A stretch of 64,000 nucleotides of DNA from Diphasiastrum complanatum. Lineage: Eukaryota; Streptophyta; Lycopodiopsida; Lycopodiales; Lycopodiaceae. Shown here piece after piece: positions 1 through 11,039 of this stretch. Position numbers and translations under genes: made by a program. Every line of letters begins with the position of its first letter. Position 1 is the stretch's first letter. The notes under the pieces were generated by a model. It saw nothing but the letters and a program-made list of their open reading frames with translations, ran no database searches and was not told where the DNA came from. The DNA is taken from contig CM055107.1 in NCBI GenBank assembly GCA_029204225.1, positions 2,571,923 through 2,635,922 on the forward strand. The letters run 5' to 3'.

Positions 1-139
1 TCTGAAGTCAACTGTCATATGTAAACAGTAATATGTATAACTACTATGCTAGAGCCCTCAGCCTAGAGTATGCCACTAATAACTATCATCTATGATCTAT
101 GCTGAGCAGTGAGTGCCCCCCTCAATGCCCATCCAGGCT

Positions 140-403
140 CTAGCCTCTAGCTGCCCGCCTCGGACGCTGTCGTCGTGGAGGCACTGGCATGTCCTCAGGC
201 TCAATGTCATCCTCCCCATCATCAGAGTCACCCTCATCCTCCTCATCCGATCCCTCACCCTCAGTGGTGGATTCCTCATCTGACTCAGAGCTAGAGGGAC
301 TCTTAGAGGTGTCTGAGGACTGCTGCATGGCTCGGGCCCTCTCCTGCGCTCCTGGTCCTGCGGTGCTGCAGCTCGAGTGGTAGGCCCTGCGCAATGCACA
401 CAA
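140..403 (-). CDS. Acidic C-terminal exon of the hAT transposase
   Basis: An 87-codon open segment ending in a stop at 140. It is rich in Ser, Asp and Glu (for example DEESTTEGEGSDEEDEGDSD) and ends in a basic patch RRQRPRRAARG. It follows the dimerisation exon at 470-720. Acidic tails after the dimerisation domain are common in this hAT group; a direct role is not known from sequence. Confidence 0.5.
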   Translation of the reverse strand: MCALRRAYHSSCSTAGPGAQERARAMQQSSDTSKSPSSSESDEESTTEGEGSDEEDEGDSDDGEDDIEPEDMPVPPRRQRPRRAARG

Positions 404-1908
404 GGAAATTGGAATCAGGACTTAGGCTCGACTCTCGAGTCTCGACATGTCATATTACTTTTAAGTTTTACTTACAATTATGATTCATTACTTGTATGGG
501 CTCCCCAGTCTCTCTCAGCTTCTTCACAAGCCGTAGGTTGGCATTGCACATACACCAACCTCTCCAGCTGCGCAGTAGAAAGTTTGTTCCTCCTCTTCGT
601 TGAATCAGAGAGAACACGCTCCAATTTCTCTCACATGCAACTGCTGCTCGCAATCTTGTGAGAGGACGTGGATGGCAAGTTCTGCAACTTGGGACATCAT
701 TGGCATACTTCATCCACCATGAAACAGCGCACAATTGCCCTTCCCTCAGCATGGCAGCTGCACGACCGAAATCGAGGCGCTCGGTCCTGAACATTCAACA
801 TTCATCACCATTCAAATTTCAAAATATATTAGTAAATACTAAATGCTTACAAATTACTACTATTAAGTTTTAACTAGCAACTAGCTTAAGCCTTAGACTT
901 CAAAGTTCATACATATTACATATACATACTACATAGATGAATACATATATGATATTACATACCTGGGTCCTGAATACATATTACAATTTACTAATTACAT
1001 AGTACATAGTACATACCTGAATAAATTCAAGTCATCCATGAGTGCATCCTGATCCCTGGGATCAGGATAGATAGAGGCGACGTAGGAATGCCATCCTTGC
1101 CTGAGCTCTCGATCATGGAATTGATCCTCCGTCCTCCATAGTGGATGAAGCAAGCAAGCCACGGCATGCAGAGGTTGATGAAACCACTGCCATCTGCCTA
1201 GAAATAGGCCCCTTACTTCTTCCAGCCTGCAAACAATCAGGAGTTAGGACTAAGGAGTGAAGTTTGAGGCTTGAGCATTCAAGTCTCAAGAGTCAAGATT
1301 CAAGAACTATTAAGTTTTAACTAAATTCTAATCATGAATGTCAATGAACAATGAACATTGAAGATTCAAGAATCAACTTTGAAACTTTTAACGTAGTTAC
1401 TAGACTCTAGTAATATACCTGTCAGGAGCCATGGTGGTGCAACTCTGAAGCTGCTCTCCCAGCTTATCCATAAACTCATAAAGAAGGCCTAAGGTGGAAC
1501 CCTCCTCTATCAGTAAGGCGAAGCACGGCTATAGATAGGCTGCATGGATATGACAATGGAGCGTGCATCGTCCCAAAATGAAGTCCCCATCACGATCGCC
1601 TCAATCTCCTGGCCTTGGCCTCTCGTGATCGGCCCCACTCTGCCAATGGGGTGAAACCACTGTCATCCCTCAGGCTTCCATGCACTTTTACGAGCCGCTC
1701 AAAACAATGAGCATATAGGCAAACCTAGGATGAAAATCATGAAATAAGATTTGTAATTGGTCATAGCCTATAGGCAACAAGCAAGCTATACTATATAGCA
1801 AAATTCAAATTCTATGAGCACTGAAACTTGAAGCTAAAACACAATTGCAATTTTCAAATCAAAAAATTGGAAACAGGTTTGTCAGGTTGGAAGTTGGAAC
1901 TTGGTTAC

Positions 1909-2176
1909 CTAGTGGGGGCAGGCCTCAAGAGATCCAAGGTGGAATAGGACCTGAAGATGCTCAAGACCCTCTGTCTCTTGGTGACAAATCTCACCAAGAA
2001 TCGTGCCATGTCTACAACCTCCTTGACCCAGGGGTAATCTCCCATTGTCTTCAACTAGGAGGTCAAGACAATGTGCAGCACATGGACTCCAGAAAATCCA
2101 AGGGTACTTCTCATTCACCATCTTCCCCATGGCAACACAATTGGACGCGTTGTCCGTGACAACCTGCATTGGAATT
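1909..2176 (-). pseudogene. DUF659/RNase H-fold exon of the hAT transposase
   Basis: Contains VVTDNASNCVAMGKMVNEKY and FWSPCAAHCLDLLVED, which hold the second catalytic Asp region and the conserved CAAHC of hAT transposases. It is flanked by a plausible acceptor (TTTGTCAG) and donor (AG|GTAACC). After LLVED the sense of the family continues only in another frame (WVKEVVDMARFLVRFVTKRQ), so one base has been lost or gained. The homologous block of the second hAT copy lies within 58942-59802. Confidence 0.7.
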
Positions 2177-2199
2177 CTGACAAAGGTCGAATCATAACT

Positions 2200-2440
2200 C
2201 ATGAACAATGAACATTCACCATTGAGCATTCCGGAAGCAAATGCAAATGCAAATTGCAAATGTAAATGGCAAGTGCAAATTGCAACGTTCAAAACAATAA
2301 TCACGATTCACAAAATGTAAGTTGTCACTTGTAACTTACTAAGTTCTAACTTCAAACCTGAGAGCTCAATGTCGAAAGTTTTAAAGTTGAAACTTGAAAG
2401 TGGCAAGTGGCAAGTGCATACCTGGACAACATTCTCTTTT
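2200..2440 (-). other. Low-complexity intron of the hAT gene
   Basis: The intron between the 1909-2176 and 2440-2605 exons is built from repeated short words such as CAAATGCAAATGCAAATTGC and AACTTGAAAGTGGCAAGTGG. A similar style fills 2640-2790, 1280-1400 and 3300-3460. It is not a simple tandem array; it looks like a degenerate word-based low-complexity sequence shared by the introns of this element. Confidence 0.5.
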
Positions 2441-3477
2441 CCGACCTCCTCAAATGGCCTGTGAGATGTACTCAAACAATCTCCTGCCATCCAATGCCAT
2501 GCCTGGCTCCGACGTATCAATGGATCTCAAAAACATGGTGCCCGTGCAAGAAGACACCAATATATTCACAAGATGGCGCCTCCTTGCATCGGTCCAACCA
2601 TTTGATATTATAGTGCATCCAAACCTAAAACATTCGACAACACTTTCAAGTTTCAACTACTAAGTTGCAACTTGCAATTTGCAAATTTGGAGATTGAAAT
2701 TTCAAAGTTAGAAACTTCAAACTTGAAAGTACTAATTTCTAAGTAGTAAGTGGCAAGTGCAAAGGTTTTGAAGATGTAAGGTAACAGGTTACAGGTATAC
2801 CTCGCCCATGACTTCCTAATGGGCTGTAGGTCAGCATCCACGGACTGCCGCTCAGCATGTAGCTCTCTCGTCCTCAGCTGCTCCATGGTCGGGCCCCTCC
2901 CACTCAACACCGATACGAGATATTGCTCGCATCATATCCCTCCATGCAGGGGTCTGTGCCACATGAAAAGGGAGGTCACACAAGTAAAAGCACCTCCTAA
3001 CAGCAATAGCAGCTGCATCCCTATGCGACTGCTGGAAGGTTGTCACAAAAACATTCTTGCCTCTCACATGTCCTCGACCCCGTCCCCCTAACAGTGCTAC
3101 CAATAGCACTACTGCCGGCCCCACCAATTGGCACTACAGGAGTCTCTCCAGAAGAAGAAGGTGGAATGGATGCTGCAGCGGAGCTAGTGCCGGCTACATG
3201 TGCTGGCTGCGATGGGGAATCTTGGCGCTCTGCCGCACCTGTAACAATAACATTGGTTTTACAACTTACTACTAACTAGTTACGCAGCAGGCTTTAGGTG
3301 ATAAATTATAGTCACTGGTCAGTGAGAGAGCTCAAGGAACAGTCACTAATTACTTAATACTCATTAGTAAATTGTAATCAAAGTTTAAAGTTATAGAATA
3401 AACTTTTAAGTTTTAGCTTTAGATCAAATTTCAAATTTTCAATCAATGTCATTGATCAAACAAGATTCAGGAATCAC

Positions 3478-3718
3478 CTGTGCCTGAAGTAGTGGCAGGA
3501 GAGTCGTCCCCGATCCTGGCAATCCTCAGTGACTCTGGGGCTTGAGTGCAAACGGCGATCTCATATCCTCGAAGACGTAAAAGATGCGCCCTGATTCGAA
3601 CGGGGCCACCTCCATAAGTGTTCCCGCAATACTTGCAAGTCCACTTCTTCGTGCCTGATGTGCCATAAGCTGAATTAAGGGTGACGTGATCCCATAAGGG
3701 ATCCCGCTGTCTGGGCAT
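3478..3718 (-). CDS. BED-type zinc-finger first exon of the hAT transposase
   Basis: Starts at an ATG and reads MPRQRDPLWDHV, then a zinc-binding segment CKYCGNTYGGGPVRIRAHLL (C-x2-C followed by a distal H). BED fingers bind the transposon ends. The reading frame runs into a CAG|GTGATT donor at 3478/3477, followed by a stop if unspliced, which fits an intron. The next recognisable coding block begins near 3243. Confidence 0.7.
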
Positions 3719-3843
3719 TGCTAATAGCTATCTAGTGTCAACAAAACAATAACTGTATTAAATTCAGACTTCAAATTAAAAACTAATCCTAAATTCTAAT
3801 TTCAAAACGGTAAACCTATGCTCTAAGTTCTAACCTCAATCTA

Positions 3844-4172
3844 TCCTCAATCTATCCCTATCCTCTCTCTCTCTAGACTCTCTCTCTCTCAATCTCACAC
3901 ACACACACACGTCACGACAGTCTCAAGACTCACACACACACACACCACACAGTGCACACACACAAACACACAAACAAAAACACAGTTAAAAGTTTAACAC
4001 ACCACCACACACACAAACACACCACCACACTCAAAGTTGAAAGTTCACACACATGTCACACACACACACACACTCCCTCTACTTCACAATGCACACAAAC
4101 ACACAAACACTCCCTCTCTTTCACACACACACACACACACACACGTCACAAACACACAAACACTCCCTCTCT

Positions 4173-4245
<73 letters not shown>
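3844..4245. repeat. Compound microsatellite (CT)n-(CA)n-(CT)n
   Basis: Short CT runs near 3855-3890, then about 270 bp of CA-rich repeats with interspersed CACACAAACAC and CCACCACAC variants, then an uninterrupted (CT)n from about 4177 to 4245. Open frames crossing it on either strand (Thr/His or Leu/Ser runs) are artefacts. Unlike the other long CT tracts here, no LINE tail precedes it. Confidence 0.9.
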
Positions 4246-4247
<2 letters not shown>

Positions 4248-4395
4248 GGGTTTTTCTAACGTGCCAAAGAGTGAAAACACTCACCTCTCGGGCCCCCGCT
4301 GTATCGCAAAACAATTTGCGATTTTTCACCAGTCGTTTCGAAACGGGCCCATTTCGTACGTTCCGTTTCGAACCCGTTTCAGCGTTCGAAATGCG

Positions 4396-4560
4396 TTTCG
4401 ATGAAACACTGGCTGCTTTACATTTAGATGGACGCGCCGCCACGTGGTGGCAGTTTATCGAGCTGATCCTGATCGGGAAGGGCTCCATTTATGGCATATC
4501 TTTCGCCGTGACCTCCGTCATGCTATGATTGATCCTCAGTGGCTCGACCGCCAACATCAG
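4396..4560 (+). pseudogene. gypsy gag fragment
   Basis: Reads LAALHLDGRAATWWQ in one frame and then, after a one-base shift, GLHLWHIFRRDLRHAMIDPQ and WLDRQHQ. The LDGxAAxWW and W-x-FRRxLR blocks are typical of the gag (Retrotrans_gag) region of Ty3/gypsy elements. It is a short piece with no protease or RT after it; the frame passes straight into the DDE-like gene below, so two fragments appear joined at about 4560. TTCGAA-rich sequence lies just upstream (4348-4405). Confidence 0.5.
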
Positions 4561-5674
4561 TGGACTGCAGGGAGTTTGCCTTTGAAGATCTTTACAAACG
4601 TTGCGATAGGGTTTATTGGTGAGGGCGGTTCTAACAAGAAGAGAAAAGATTTGGTAGTGCAAAATATGCGGAGCACTACTTTTGTTAACCTAGTTTCAGC
4701 ACATCTGAAAAACTTCATCAAACATAACTTTGTGTTTTGGTGGTGGTCACAACAATTTAAAGACTGCTTGTTGAAATTTTCTTTGAATGTTGTTGTTTCG
4801 GTCATTGACTTTGTAGAGAATTATTCGTTCAAGATGCAGAATGAGATATAGTCCATGCACTGGTGGTCTAATCAAGTCATGATACTTGTGCTCATAACGT
4901 ATGTTAGAAACTCTGTAGGTGCAGCTAAAAAGACTCTTCATTTTTACATATCAGACGATAAGCTGCATGACACCCTATTTGTACAACACTATCTACTACT
5001 GCATGACAATTGGTCGAAAGAGAACAGGTATAATCTGAGGTGTCATTGGTTGTGGTCAGTCGGTCCGCGGTGTCCCAATTCAAAGCTCAAGGGTCTTTTT
5101 TTCTTTGTGGCCAGGTATATTTGTTGGGGTTCTCACTATCTGTTATTATCTGAAGTTTTCAAGTTTGTTACTTTAGATAGTACCAAATTTGGTACTTAAC
5201 TATAAGACTTTAAGTAAAATGGTCCGTCGTGTAGTACCAAAATACATTGTTCTGGAGTACCAATTTTGGTACCCCTCAAAAATATAGTACCAAATTGGGT
5301 CTATACGGGACACCCAAATATAGACTTACCAAATTGGTACTAGATAGGACACTAGATTTGGAACTATGGATACCGTTTGCAAGCACTATTTATTGTAGCC
5401 TACACAAAAATGAAAAATCTAAGAATCTGTTTGCTTTTTGGCCAAATATTATCACTTGATAGGTCTATAATTGATGCATAATTTTTCTGCCTCAGGTCAT
5501 GGAAAAGGCGAGAACGACGGAGCGAGCGTGATCATCAAGGGAACTCTCACTCACAAGGAGTTAAAACCAGATGGTTGGCCCTTGAAATGTGCAGCAGATG
5601 TGGTCGCATATCTGAAAGAAACATTTAGGCCAAAAGGAAAAGGTTACAGCTGCAGTACAAGAAGGGTTTTCTAG
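4557..5674 (+). pseudogene. DDE-transposase-like gene fragments (superfamily not assigned)
   Basis: Three blocks in order: SVIDFVENYSFKMQNEI (about 4795-4850), then HFYISDDKLHDTLFVQHYLL (about 4938-5005), then SGHGKGENDGASVIIKGTLT and LKCAADVVAYLKETF (about 5490-5630). A D-x-N-x2-F block, an SDD-x2-H-D block and a GHGKGxxDG block are features I associate with RNase H-fold DDE transposase-like proteins repeated in plant genomes; I cannot assign the superfamily from memory. Stops and an AT-rich gap (5200-5470) separate the blocks, and the expected SDG-x2-QFK block is not intact. The gap may be an intron or decay. Confidence 0.45.
5179..5345. repeat. Cluster of GGTACC-type palindromes
   Basis: A perfect 18-bp palindrome AGTACCAAATTTGGTACT lies at 5179-5196. 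Imperfect relatives follow near 5256-5273 (GTACCAATTTTGGTAC), 5287-5300 and 5326-5341. They sit in the AT-rich gap of the DDE-like gene. Confidence 0.6.
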
Positions 5675-5689
5675 CTGGTCAGCAAGGAT

Positions 5690-6244
5690 GAGGTGCAATG
5701 TGATGTGAAATGGGATTGTCACCACATCACAAGATCACGCTCGTTTGTTAGCAGAAGAATTTTTGTCAATGTTAACAAAAGAATCTTCCTATGTTTGCAT
5801 TGATTCTACTACTTAGATAACAACGTTTTTGTCTGCTATCAACGATCCTACTTGGCAGCTACTCGGATAGCTGAGACAGTTAGCTGAGACTCAGATATTC
5901 TATGGGTGTTCAAGCAACTATTGTTCGATACAGAATCGGATTTATAGTGGCTCAACCATAGATGGCTTCCTATCTAATCTGTCCGTAGTATAATGGTAGT
6001 ATAATAGTCTTGTACCTACCTATCAAAGGCACAATGACAACCTGATTTTGATCATTTATTGGCAATGGTAGCTCATCTTGGACATAGGATTTGTCAGGAA
6101 CTTGTTCTTCTACTTTCTACGGACAGTTTCAGTTCTTTCTTTGTTCTTACAAACTGTAGATTATTATTAAACTAATTTGAGCAAGGAACAGGGAATTAAA
6201 CTTAATCTACTCCTACTGAAATCACAGAATCAACACAACGACCT
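5690..6244. other. No recognisable gene
   Basis: No coding block, LTR or terminal repeat was recognised here. The stretch lies between the DDE-like gene and the gypsy A fragment. A run near 5980-6010 looks superficially like a tRNA 5' half but has no matching B box or 3' stem. Confidence 0.4.
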
Positions 6245-6246
6245 TT

Positions 6247-7488
6247 AATTGAGATGTTTCTTCCTTCCGTCCTCTCACACTTGTTGAGGCGATGTCTCTT
6301 GCCATTACTTTACAGCATAAGTACTCTGACACCCTTCCTTCTCGCTTCACTCGTCCTTCTGCTTCATCTTTTCCCGCTATGTCCACCCCTACACCTGTCT
6401 AGTACTTTTCTTTGGACTTCTGATTGTCAGTCCGTGTTTGATACTCTTCGTCGTGCTGTTGCTGATGTTGTCGTTATGTGTTTACCACAGTTTGATCAGA
6501 AGTTTCTTGTTGAGACTGATGCTAGTAATGTTGGTTTGGGTGCTTTATTTCGCCAGTCACAATGCATTTTTGCTTATGAGTCGCGTCGTCTTCGCTCTTA
6601 TGAGCAATGTTATTCTGTGCATGAGAAAGAGCTTCTTGCTATTATCTATGCTCTTAAGAAGTGGCGTCATTATCTTTGTCGAGTTCCATTTGACATTATT
6701 ACTGATCACCAGTCTTTACGTTATCTGTTTTCTCAACGTGACCTTAGTGATCGTCAATTTCGTTGGTTGCAGTTTTTACAGTCTTTTAATTTTTCCATAT
6801 TGTATCATCCTGGTCGTGCTAACACTGTTGCTGATGCATTATCTCATCTTCCAGCTTTGTTGAATACACTCGTTTCTACTATTCCTACATGGTTTGATGA
6901 TCTACCTGCAGCATACCTTACATGTTCAGATTTTCGTGATGTTTATAGTTTTGCCCCACCTATTTCGTCCCGTCCTCATCAGGTTTACTCCATTGTTGAC
7001 AACCGTCTTTATCGTTATGATTCTCTTTGTATTCCTAGTTCCTTGGGTATCCGTTCCCAATTGTTGTCGGATGCTCATTCCTCTCCTGTTGGGGGTCACT
7101 TTGGTTTTCAGAAGTCTTATGCTCGTCTCAAAGACCATTTCTATTGGCCCTCTCTTCGATCTAAGCTTGCTGTACTTATTCGTACCTGCCCTTTCTGTCT
7201 TTGTAATAAGTACTCCCGTGCTAAGTCTGCTGGTTTGCTCCAAAGTTGGCCTATTCCTCATCGCCAGTGGACTGATATATCTATGGACTTTAGCGTGGTC
7301 ACGATTCATGTATGATGGTAGTTGACAAGTTCTCAAAACAGGCACATTTTATACCCGTTCGCAGTACTATCACAGCAGAGCAGTGTGCATGTTTGTTCCT
7401 ATCAGAGATTTTTCGCCTGCATGGATTTCCTTGTACTATCCTTTCTGATCGGGATAGTAAGTTTACATCTATATTTTGGACAGAGCAG
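6247..7488 (+). mobile_element. Ty3/gypsy family A fragment, gag fused to RNase H-integrase by internal deletion
   Basis: Begins in gag (about 6250-6395, DVSSFRPLTL and SLAITLQHKY, matching the gag at 54300-54200). It passes directly into RNase H at about 6403 (FLWTSDCQSVFD), so protease and RT, about 1.8 kb in the minus-strand copy at 51.7-54.4 kb, are missing. It then runs through RNase H and the integrase zinc region into the integrase core, and stops near 7488 inside the core (after FTSIFWTE). No LTR is attached on either side. Confidence 0.75.
6403..7488 (+). pseudogene. gypsy A RNase H and integrase N-terminal half
   Basis: RNase H: VETDASNVGLGALF (first Asp), YSVHEKELLAIIYALKKW (catalytic Glu region), FDIITDHQSLRYLF (third Asp) and NTVADALSHLPA. 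Integrase zinc region: DAHSSPVGGHFG followed by CPFCLCNKY. Core start: WTDISMDF. One frame runs to 7315; after a shift the core resumes at 7312 (VDKFSKQAHFIPVRSTITAE, TILSDRDSKFTS) and is cut before the catalytic Glu. RNase H degrades the RNA strand and integrase inserts the cDNA. The same proteins are encoded at 51710-52776 (minus), and the missing integrase half is seen at 60468-61549. Confidence 0.8.
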
Positions 7489-9115
7489 TTGGGTCTATTT
7501 TTTGTGCCAGGGAGAGTTCGGCTCATTACATTCACCGCATCCATTTACATTTACTTTACTTTATGCATAAGCAGGCCTTGGGCCCTTTTTTATTCATTAG
7601 TGACACTTAGACTATATGGTTGGCCTTTGGCCTTATTACTCATTATTAGGCCATTTGGACATATTATTGGAGAGTGGGAGCCTTCTTGGAGGGAGCACTA
7701 TTTTCCCTCCCAATTGGGCCCTAGCCACCGGAAGCTTCCTTTTAGGGCTTCCTCTTGGCTATAAGTAGGGAAACTGTGTCATTTGTTATTCAGCTGATTA
7801 TATCTCTCTCTTTAGCCTCCTTAATCTCTCTCTTTCTTGCTTTCTAGGGTTAAGTCTACGCAAGAAACTTTGCTTCTTACCAAGGAAAGCCCAAGTCGAG
7901 CCCAAGAGGGGTCTAAAACTGATGATGATCAATGTAAGAGACCCTTGGCATTTCAAGAAAGGGTGTGGGCTTTTTTTTATTGCCTAAGGAATCTTAAGAC
8001 TCTGTACTGGTAAGTGTTCAAAGTTTTTGTCTTGATTTAGTGAACCTTGGAAGGTTGAACAAAAGCTTGGTGAGGTTGCTTTTGAGCTTGAGCTTCTTTA
8101 ATTTTCATTTGAGTAGACTTAAAATATTGCTTACATGATGGGGGCAACCATGTGGAATATTTGGTCGAGTTGGAAGTGGAATATAGACCTTTAACTTTAT
8201 GAAGTATGAGAATAACGGTACTTTCACTTGAAAAATAGATCTTGATTCCTGAATATAAGTCGTCAAAATGAGTTTCTCTGATTTCTCATCAAAGACGACG
8301 AGACGGGGTTACCATGTGAGACCGCACCTGTGAAGTTTCAAAGGTTTGGATCTATCATCCTTTATCACTTATCGAAATTCTCATACTTATCCTCTTATGT
8401 ATATCTAAGTCGCTCATTTTACTTGCTGGTCTGACCTCAAGGTAGTTCACAGATGTTGCAGTATCTTCTATCTCACTTCAACCTTGAGTCTGTCCAAATG
8501 TGTGGTTCTAAGGTCATGGACCAACATTGGTCAATACCTATTGAGTACAAACCTTGATTTGCAAGATGAAGGTCAATCAGATCTATCATAATCCAGGTCA
8601 AGAAACTCTACTTCTTGAATTTGAAAAGGTGAGGAAAAAGCTTATCTCTAGAAGCTTTTGTAAGTTGACGGTAGTTCTATTCTCACCTTTGAGTGTCGGC
8701 CCTGGAGTCCACAGGGACATCCAAGATCAATCACGTCATCAATGGCTGTGGCGCCCTATACTCCCGTGTTCCCTCCCACACAAGAGATGCTTTGCCTAGG
8801 ACTGAATGATGTATGCTCTTTAATCTGGTCAAGCCTCAACCAATCTTTTACATAAATGATGCCAAGCCCTGATCTAAATAGCTATAGCCTTGGCTACCTG
8901 CTACTAACTATTCAATGTAACTGAATCTCATTCAAGATGCCTATCCCTAACCACCCACTAACTGTTTGAGGTAGACTCCCAGTCATCATAGTCCAACTAA
9001 AAGTAATCTTGAGTTTTCTCGAGTTCCCCTCCAAGTAGCACCCAACCTAAATAGGCTTTCCTAACTTGACGCTAGATGCAAACTAACCTCAATTGTCATA
9101 GACATGCATATATTC
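7489..9115. other. Unassigned; promoter-like stretch near 7760
   Basis: After the integrase break no protein family is recognised. A TATA-like CTATAAGTAGGG at 7759-7770 is followed by CT-rich leader-like DNA (7800-7850) and a donor-like CTGG|TAAGT near 8010, an arrangement resembling an LTR U3/R boundary or a gene promoter with a first intron. No TG...CA boundaries or second copy were found, so it is left unassigned. Confidence 0.3.
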
Positions 9116-10285
9116 AAATGAAGTCGGAGTATGCTCATTTTAGGCTTTTGAAGTGTGCACGTACATGAGCCTCTCTAGCTGCCATGTGGATGCTTCTCTT
9201 TGTATGAATGAGAGAGAAAACATTCCAACTCCTCTCACATGCAATAGCTGTGCAGTCCTATGAGAGGACTCAAACTGATTATTTTAAATACTTCTCCCAC
9301 CATGACACTTAAAGGAACATGCCAGCCCTCTGCTTTACCAGCCCACTTTTTGATTTTAAGGGGCTTGTTCTGAAAAACAGGCAACTTATCCCCGATTACT
9401 CTTCTGTGCTAATATCAGAATAGAGCTTGCTGACATAGCTGAACCATCCCTCACTAAGCTCAGGGTCCTGGAACTGTGTGCCAAGCCTACACAGTGGGTG
9501 AAGTATGCTGGGAACAATGCGTAGAGGTTAATAAACCCACTCCCATTTGCTTTGTGATGATATTTTTGTTGCATCGAGAGCATGTGAAATGCCAAAATGA
9601 GGTGTCAACTAAAGATATTGATCTATTGAAATTCATTATTCAAATGCAAAGCAAAGATAACGGTAAACTGTTGTCTCTAGACCATGAACAGAGCCCATAG
9701 ATACAATCGCAAATGAAACATACCTCTTGGGACTAAGCACTGTGCAAGTCTGCAGCTGCTCCCTTAGCTTGTCCACGAACTCATATAGAAGGCCCTTAGT
9801 GCAACAATATCTACTAGTAAGGTGCAGGATAATGTACACACGCTGCAGCTCTGTGACAATAATGCATGCCTCATCCCAAAACAGAGAAAAGAACGACAAT
9901 CTCAAATCTCCCAGATCGTGGCTCTCATGATTCACCATTTGCTCAAGGGTGTTATTCGGGGAGGGGCAAAAAGAAACAATTGTCTATGCAAACCTGATGG
10001 GGGTAGATCTCAAAATCTTCAAAATATGGCAAGTTCGTTCAATCAGTTGGTAACAAACCTCACCATGAGCCATGATGTGCCAACTACCTCACTGGCCCAT
10101 AGAAATTCTTTATGTCCTCTATCAGTAGGTCTAGGCCATGTGAAGCATACAGTGTTCAAAGAATGTGGGGTATGCCACACTGAAAAGTCTGCCATAGCGA
10201 GGCAGTCTGATGCATTGTGAGTAACAGGCTGTGCAACATTGGCAAAGCAGTCAAACTCCAAAGAGCTCAAGCTTCGAAGAAAAAC
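9116..10285 (-). pseudogene. Old hAT (DUF659) transposase relict, C-terminal half
   Basis: Diverged copy of the 3' exons of the hAT gene at 140-2180, in the same orientation and order. The dimerisation block reads CERSWNVFSLIHTKRSIHMA near 9180-9245. Blocks at 9465-9555, 9730-9880 and 9990-10225 line up by eye with 1095-1200, 1430-1590 and 1910-2180. No long frame survives. It is clearly older than the copies at 0-3.7 kb and 56.5-60.5 kb. Confidence 0.6.
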
Positions 10286-10289
10286 CAAA

Positions 10290-11039
10290 CCTTAACATAT
10301 GTCATAACTGGTAGATGGGAATTGCAAGTTTGATACATGGTAAGCTGCCAATAAGTACCTTCAAATTGTTGCTAAGATTCGTTACTTAGTTGCCTGTAGA
10401 TTCACTTTGTGCCTGTAGCTCCAATATACATGATTACCAGCCACTAGAAATACCAAGGATATTGTTAGCCGACTCACCACCTGACCACTAGCTCCTTTCC
10501 AAGAGCTACTCCCCAGCAAAAAACCTCATTCTCGATGCAGAAGTCATCCTAAGACATTGGATGCCTAACAAATGCACGTACTGTTACAAGTTGATCCACG
10601 GTTCTGTGTCAACTAGAGTTGTGATTCTATTTGTAGGCAACAAATTACAAAGACTCTTGCCCATCTGGGACACTCCTATGGATGTAACAACAGTCTAACT
10701 GCCGTAGGGAGCTCATATAATCTGCTGGCACTGTTTTCATAGAGGACTCCATATTTGACTTGGTTTTGCTAAATGAGAACTCCTAATGAGTCATATGTTC
10801 TCTGTGTGCACTAATGAGCAATGCTCAGACCGTTGTGGCATTCAAATAGGATTTGGTACCGTATATCCCAAATGTTTTGCACACAAGCAGTTCTCTCTGA
10901 ATTGCCTATTGGCCCCGATGTTTACTCTCTGTTACAATGGTCCTAGATCCACCAAGACATGGTTGTTGGTCCATAAAACTCAAGCGTAAATTAAGATAAA
11001 TCAGTTCTCCAATCCTCCATATCCGAAGCAGTACAAAAA
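10290..11039. other. No recognisable gene
   Basis: Between the hAT relict and the diffuse repeat that holds the copia element. A plus-strand C-x2-C stretch near 10570 (KCTYCYKLIHGS) recalls a BED finger but lacks support on either side. Confidence 0.35.

Larger units (their letters stand above)
140..3718 (-). pseudogene. hAT transposase gene (BED + DUF659 + hAT dimerisation), multi-exon, decayed
   Basis: Transposase of a plant hAT DNA transposon. In coding order it shows a BED zinc-finger exon (3478-3718), an exon of about 2796-3243, an RNase H-fold exon near 2440-2605 with SNGWTDARRRHLVNILVSSC, an exon at 1909-2176 with VVTDNASNCVAMGKM and SPCAAHCLDLL, further blocks near 1430-1690 and 1030-1230, the hAT dimerisation motif CERNWSVFSL near 600-650, and an acidic Ser/Asp/Glu tail ending in PPRRQRPRRAARG at 140. 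Several exon edges have plausible GT/AG sites (donors at 3477 and 1908, acceptor near 2177). The frame shifts inside the 1909-2176 exon and in the second exon, so it is probably dead. The GWTD and VVTDNA blocks are typical of DUF659 hATs. Terminal inverted repeats and the 8-bp target duplication were not located. Confidence 0.8.

Noticed and set aside
97-383. Overlapping open frames on both strands (Ser-rich plus-strand frame, Arg-rich minus frame)
   Set aside because: They are antisense or other-frame shadows of the acidic C-terminal exon of the hAT gene at 140-403.
3952-4528. Long Thr/His and Leu/Ser frames
   Set aside because: Produced by (CA)n and (CT)n; no codon-level signal except the gag piece after 4396.
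5980-6060. tRNA-like TCCGTAGTATAATGGTAG
   Set aside because: Resembles a tRNA 5' half, but no anticodon arm, B box or acceptor complement follows.
6438-7325. Long hydrophobic frames (for example 6438-6863, 6894-7325)
   Set aside because: Other-frame shadows of the RNase H-integrase gene; the hydrophobicity comes from T-rich codons.
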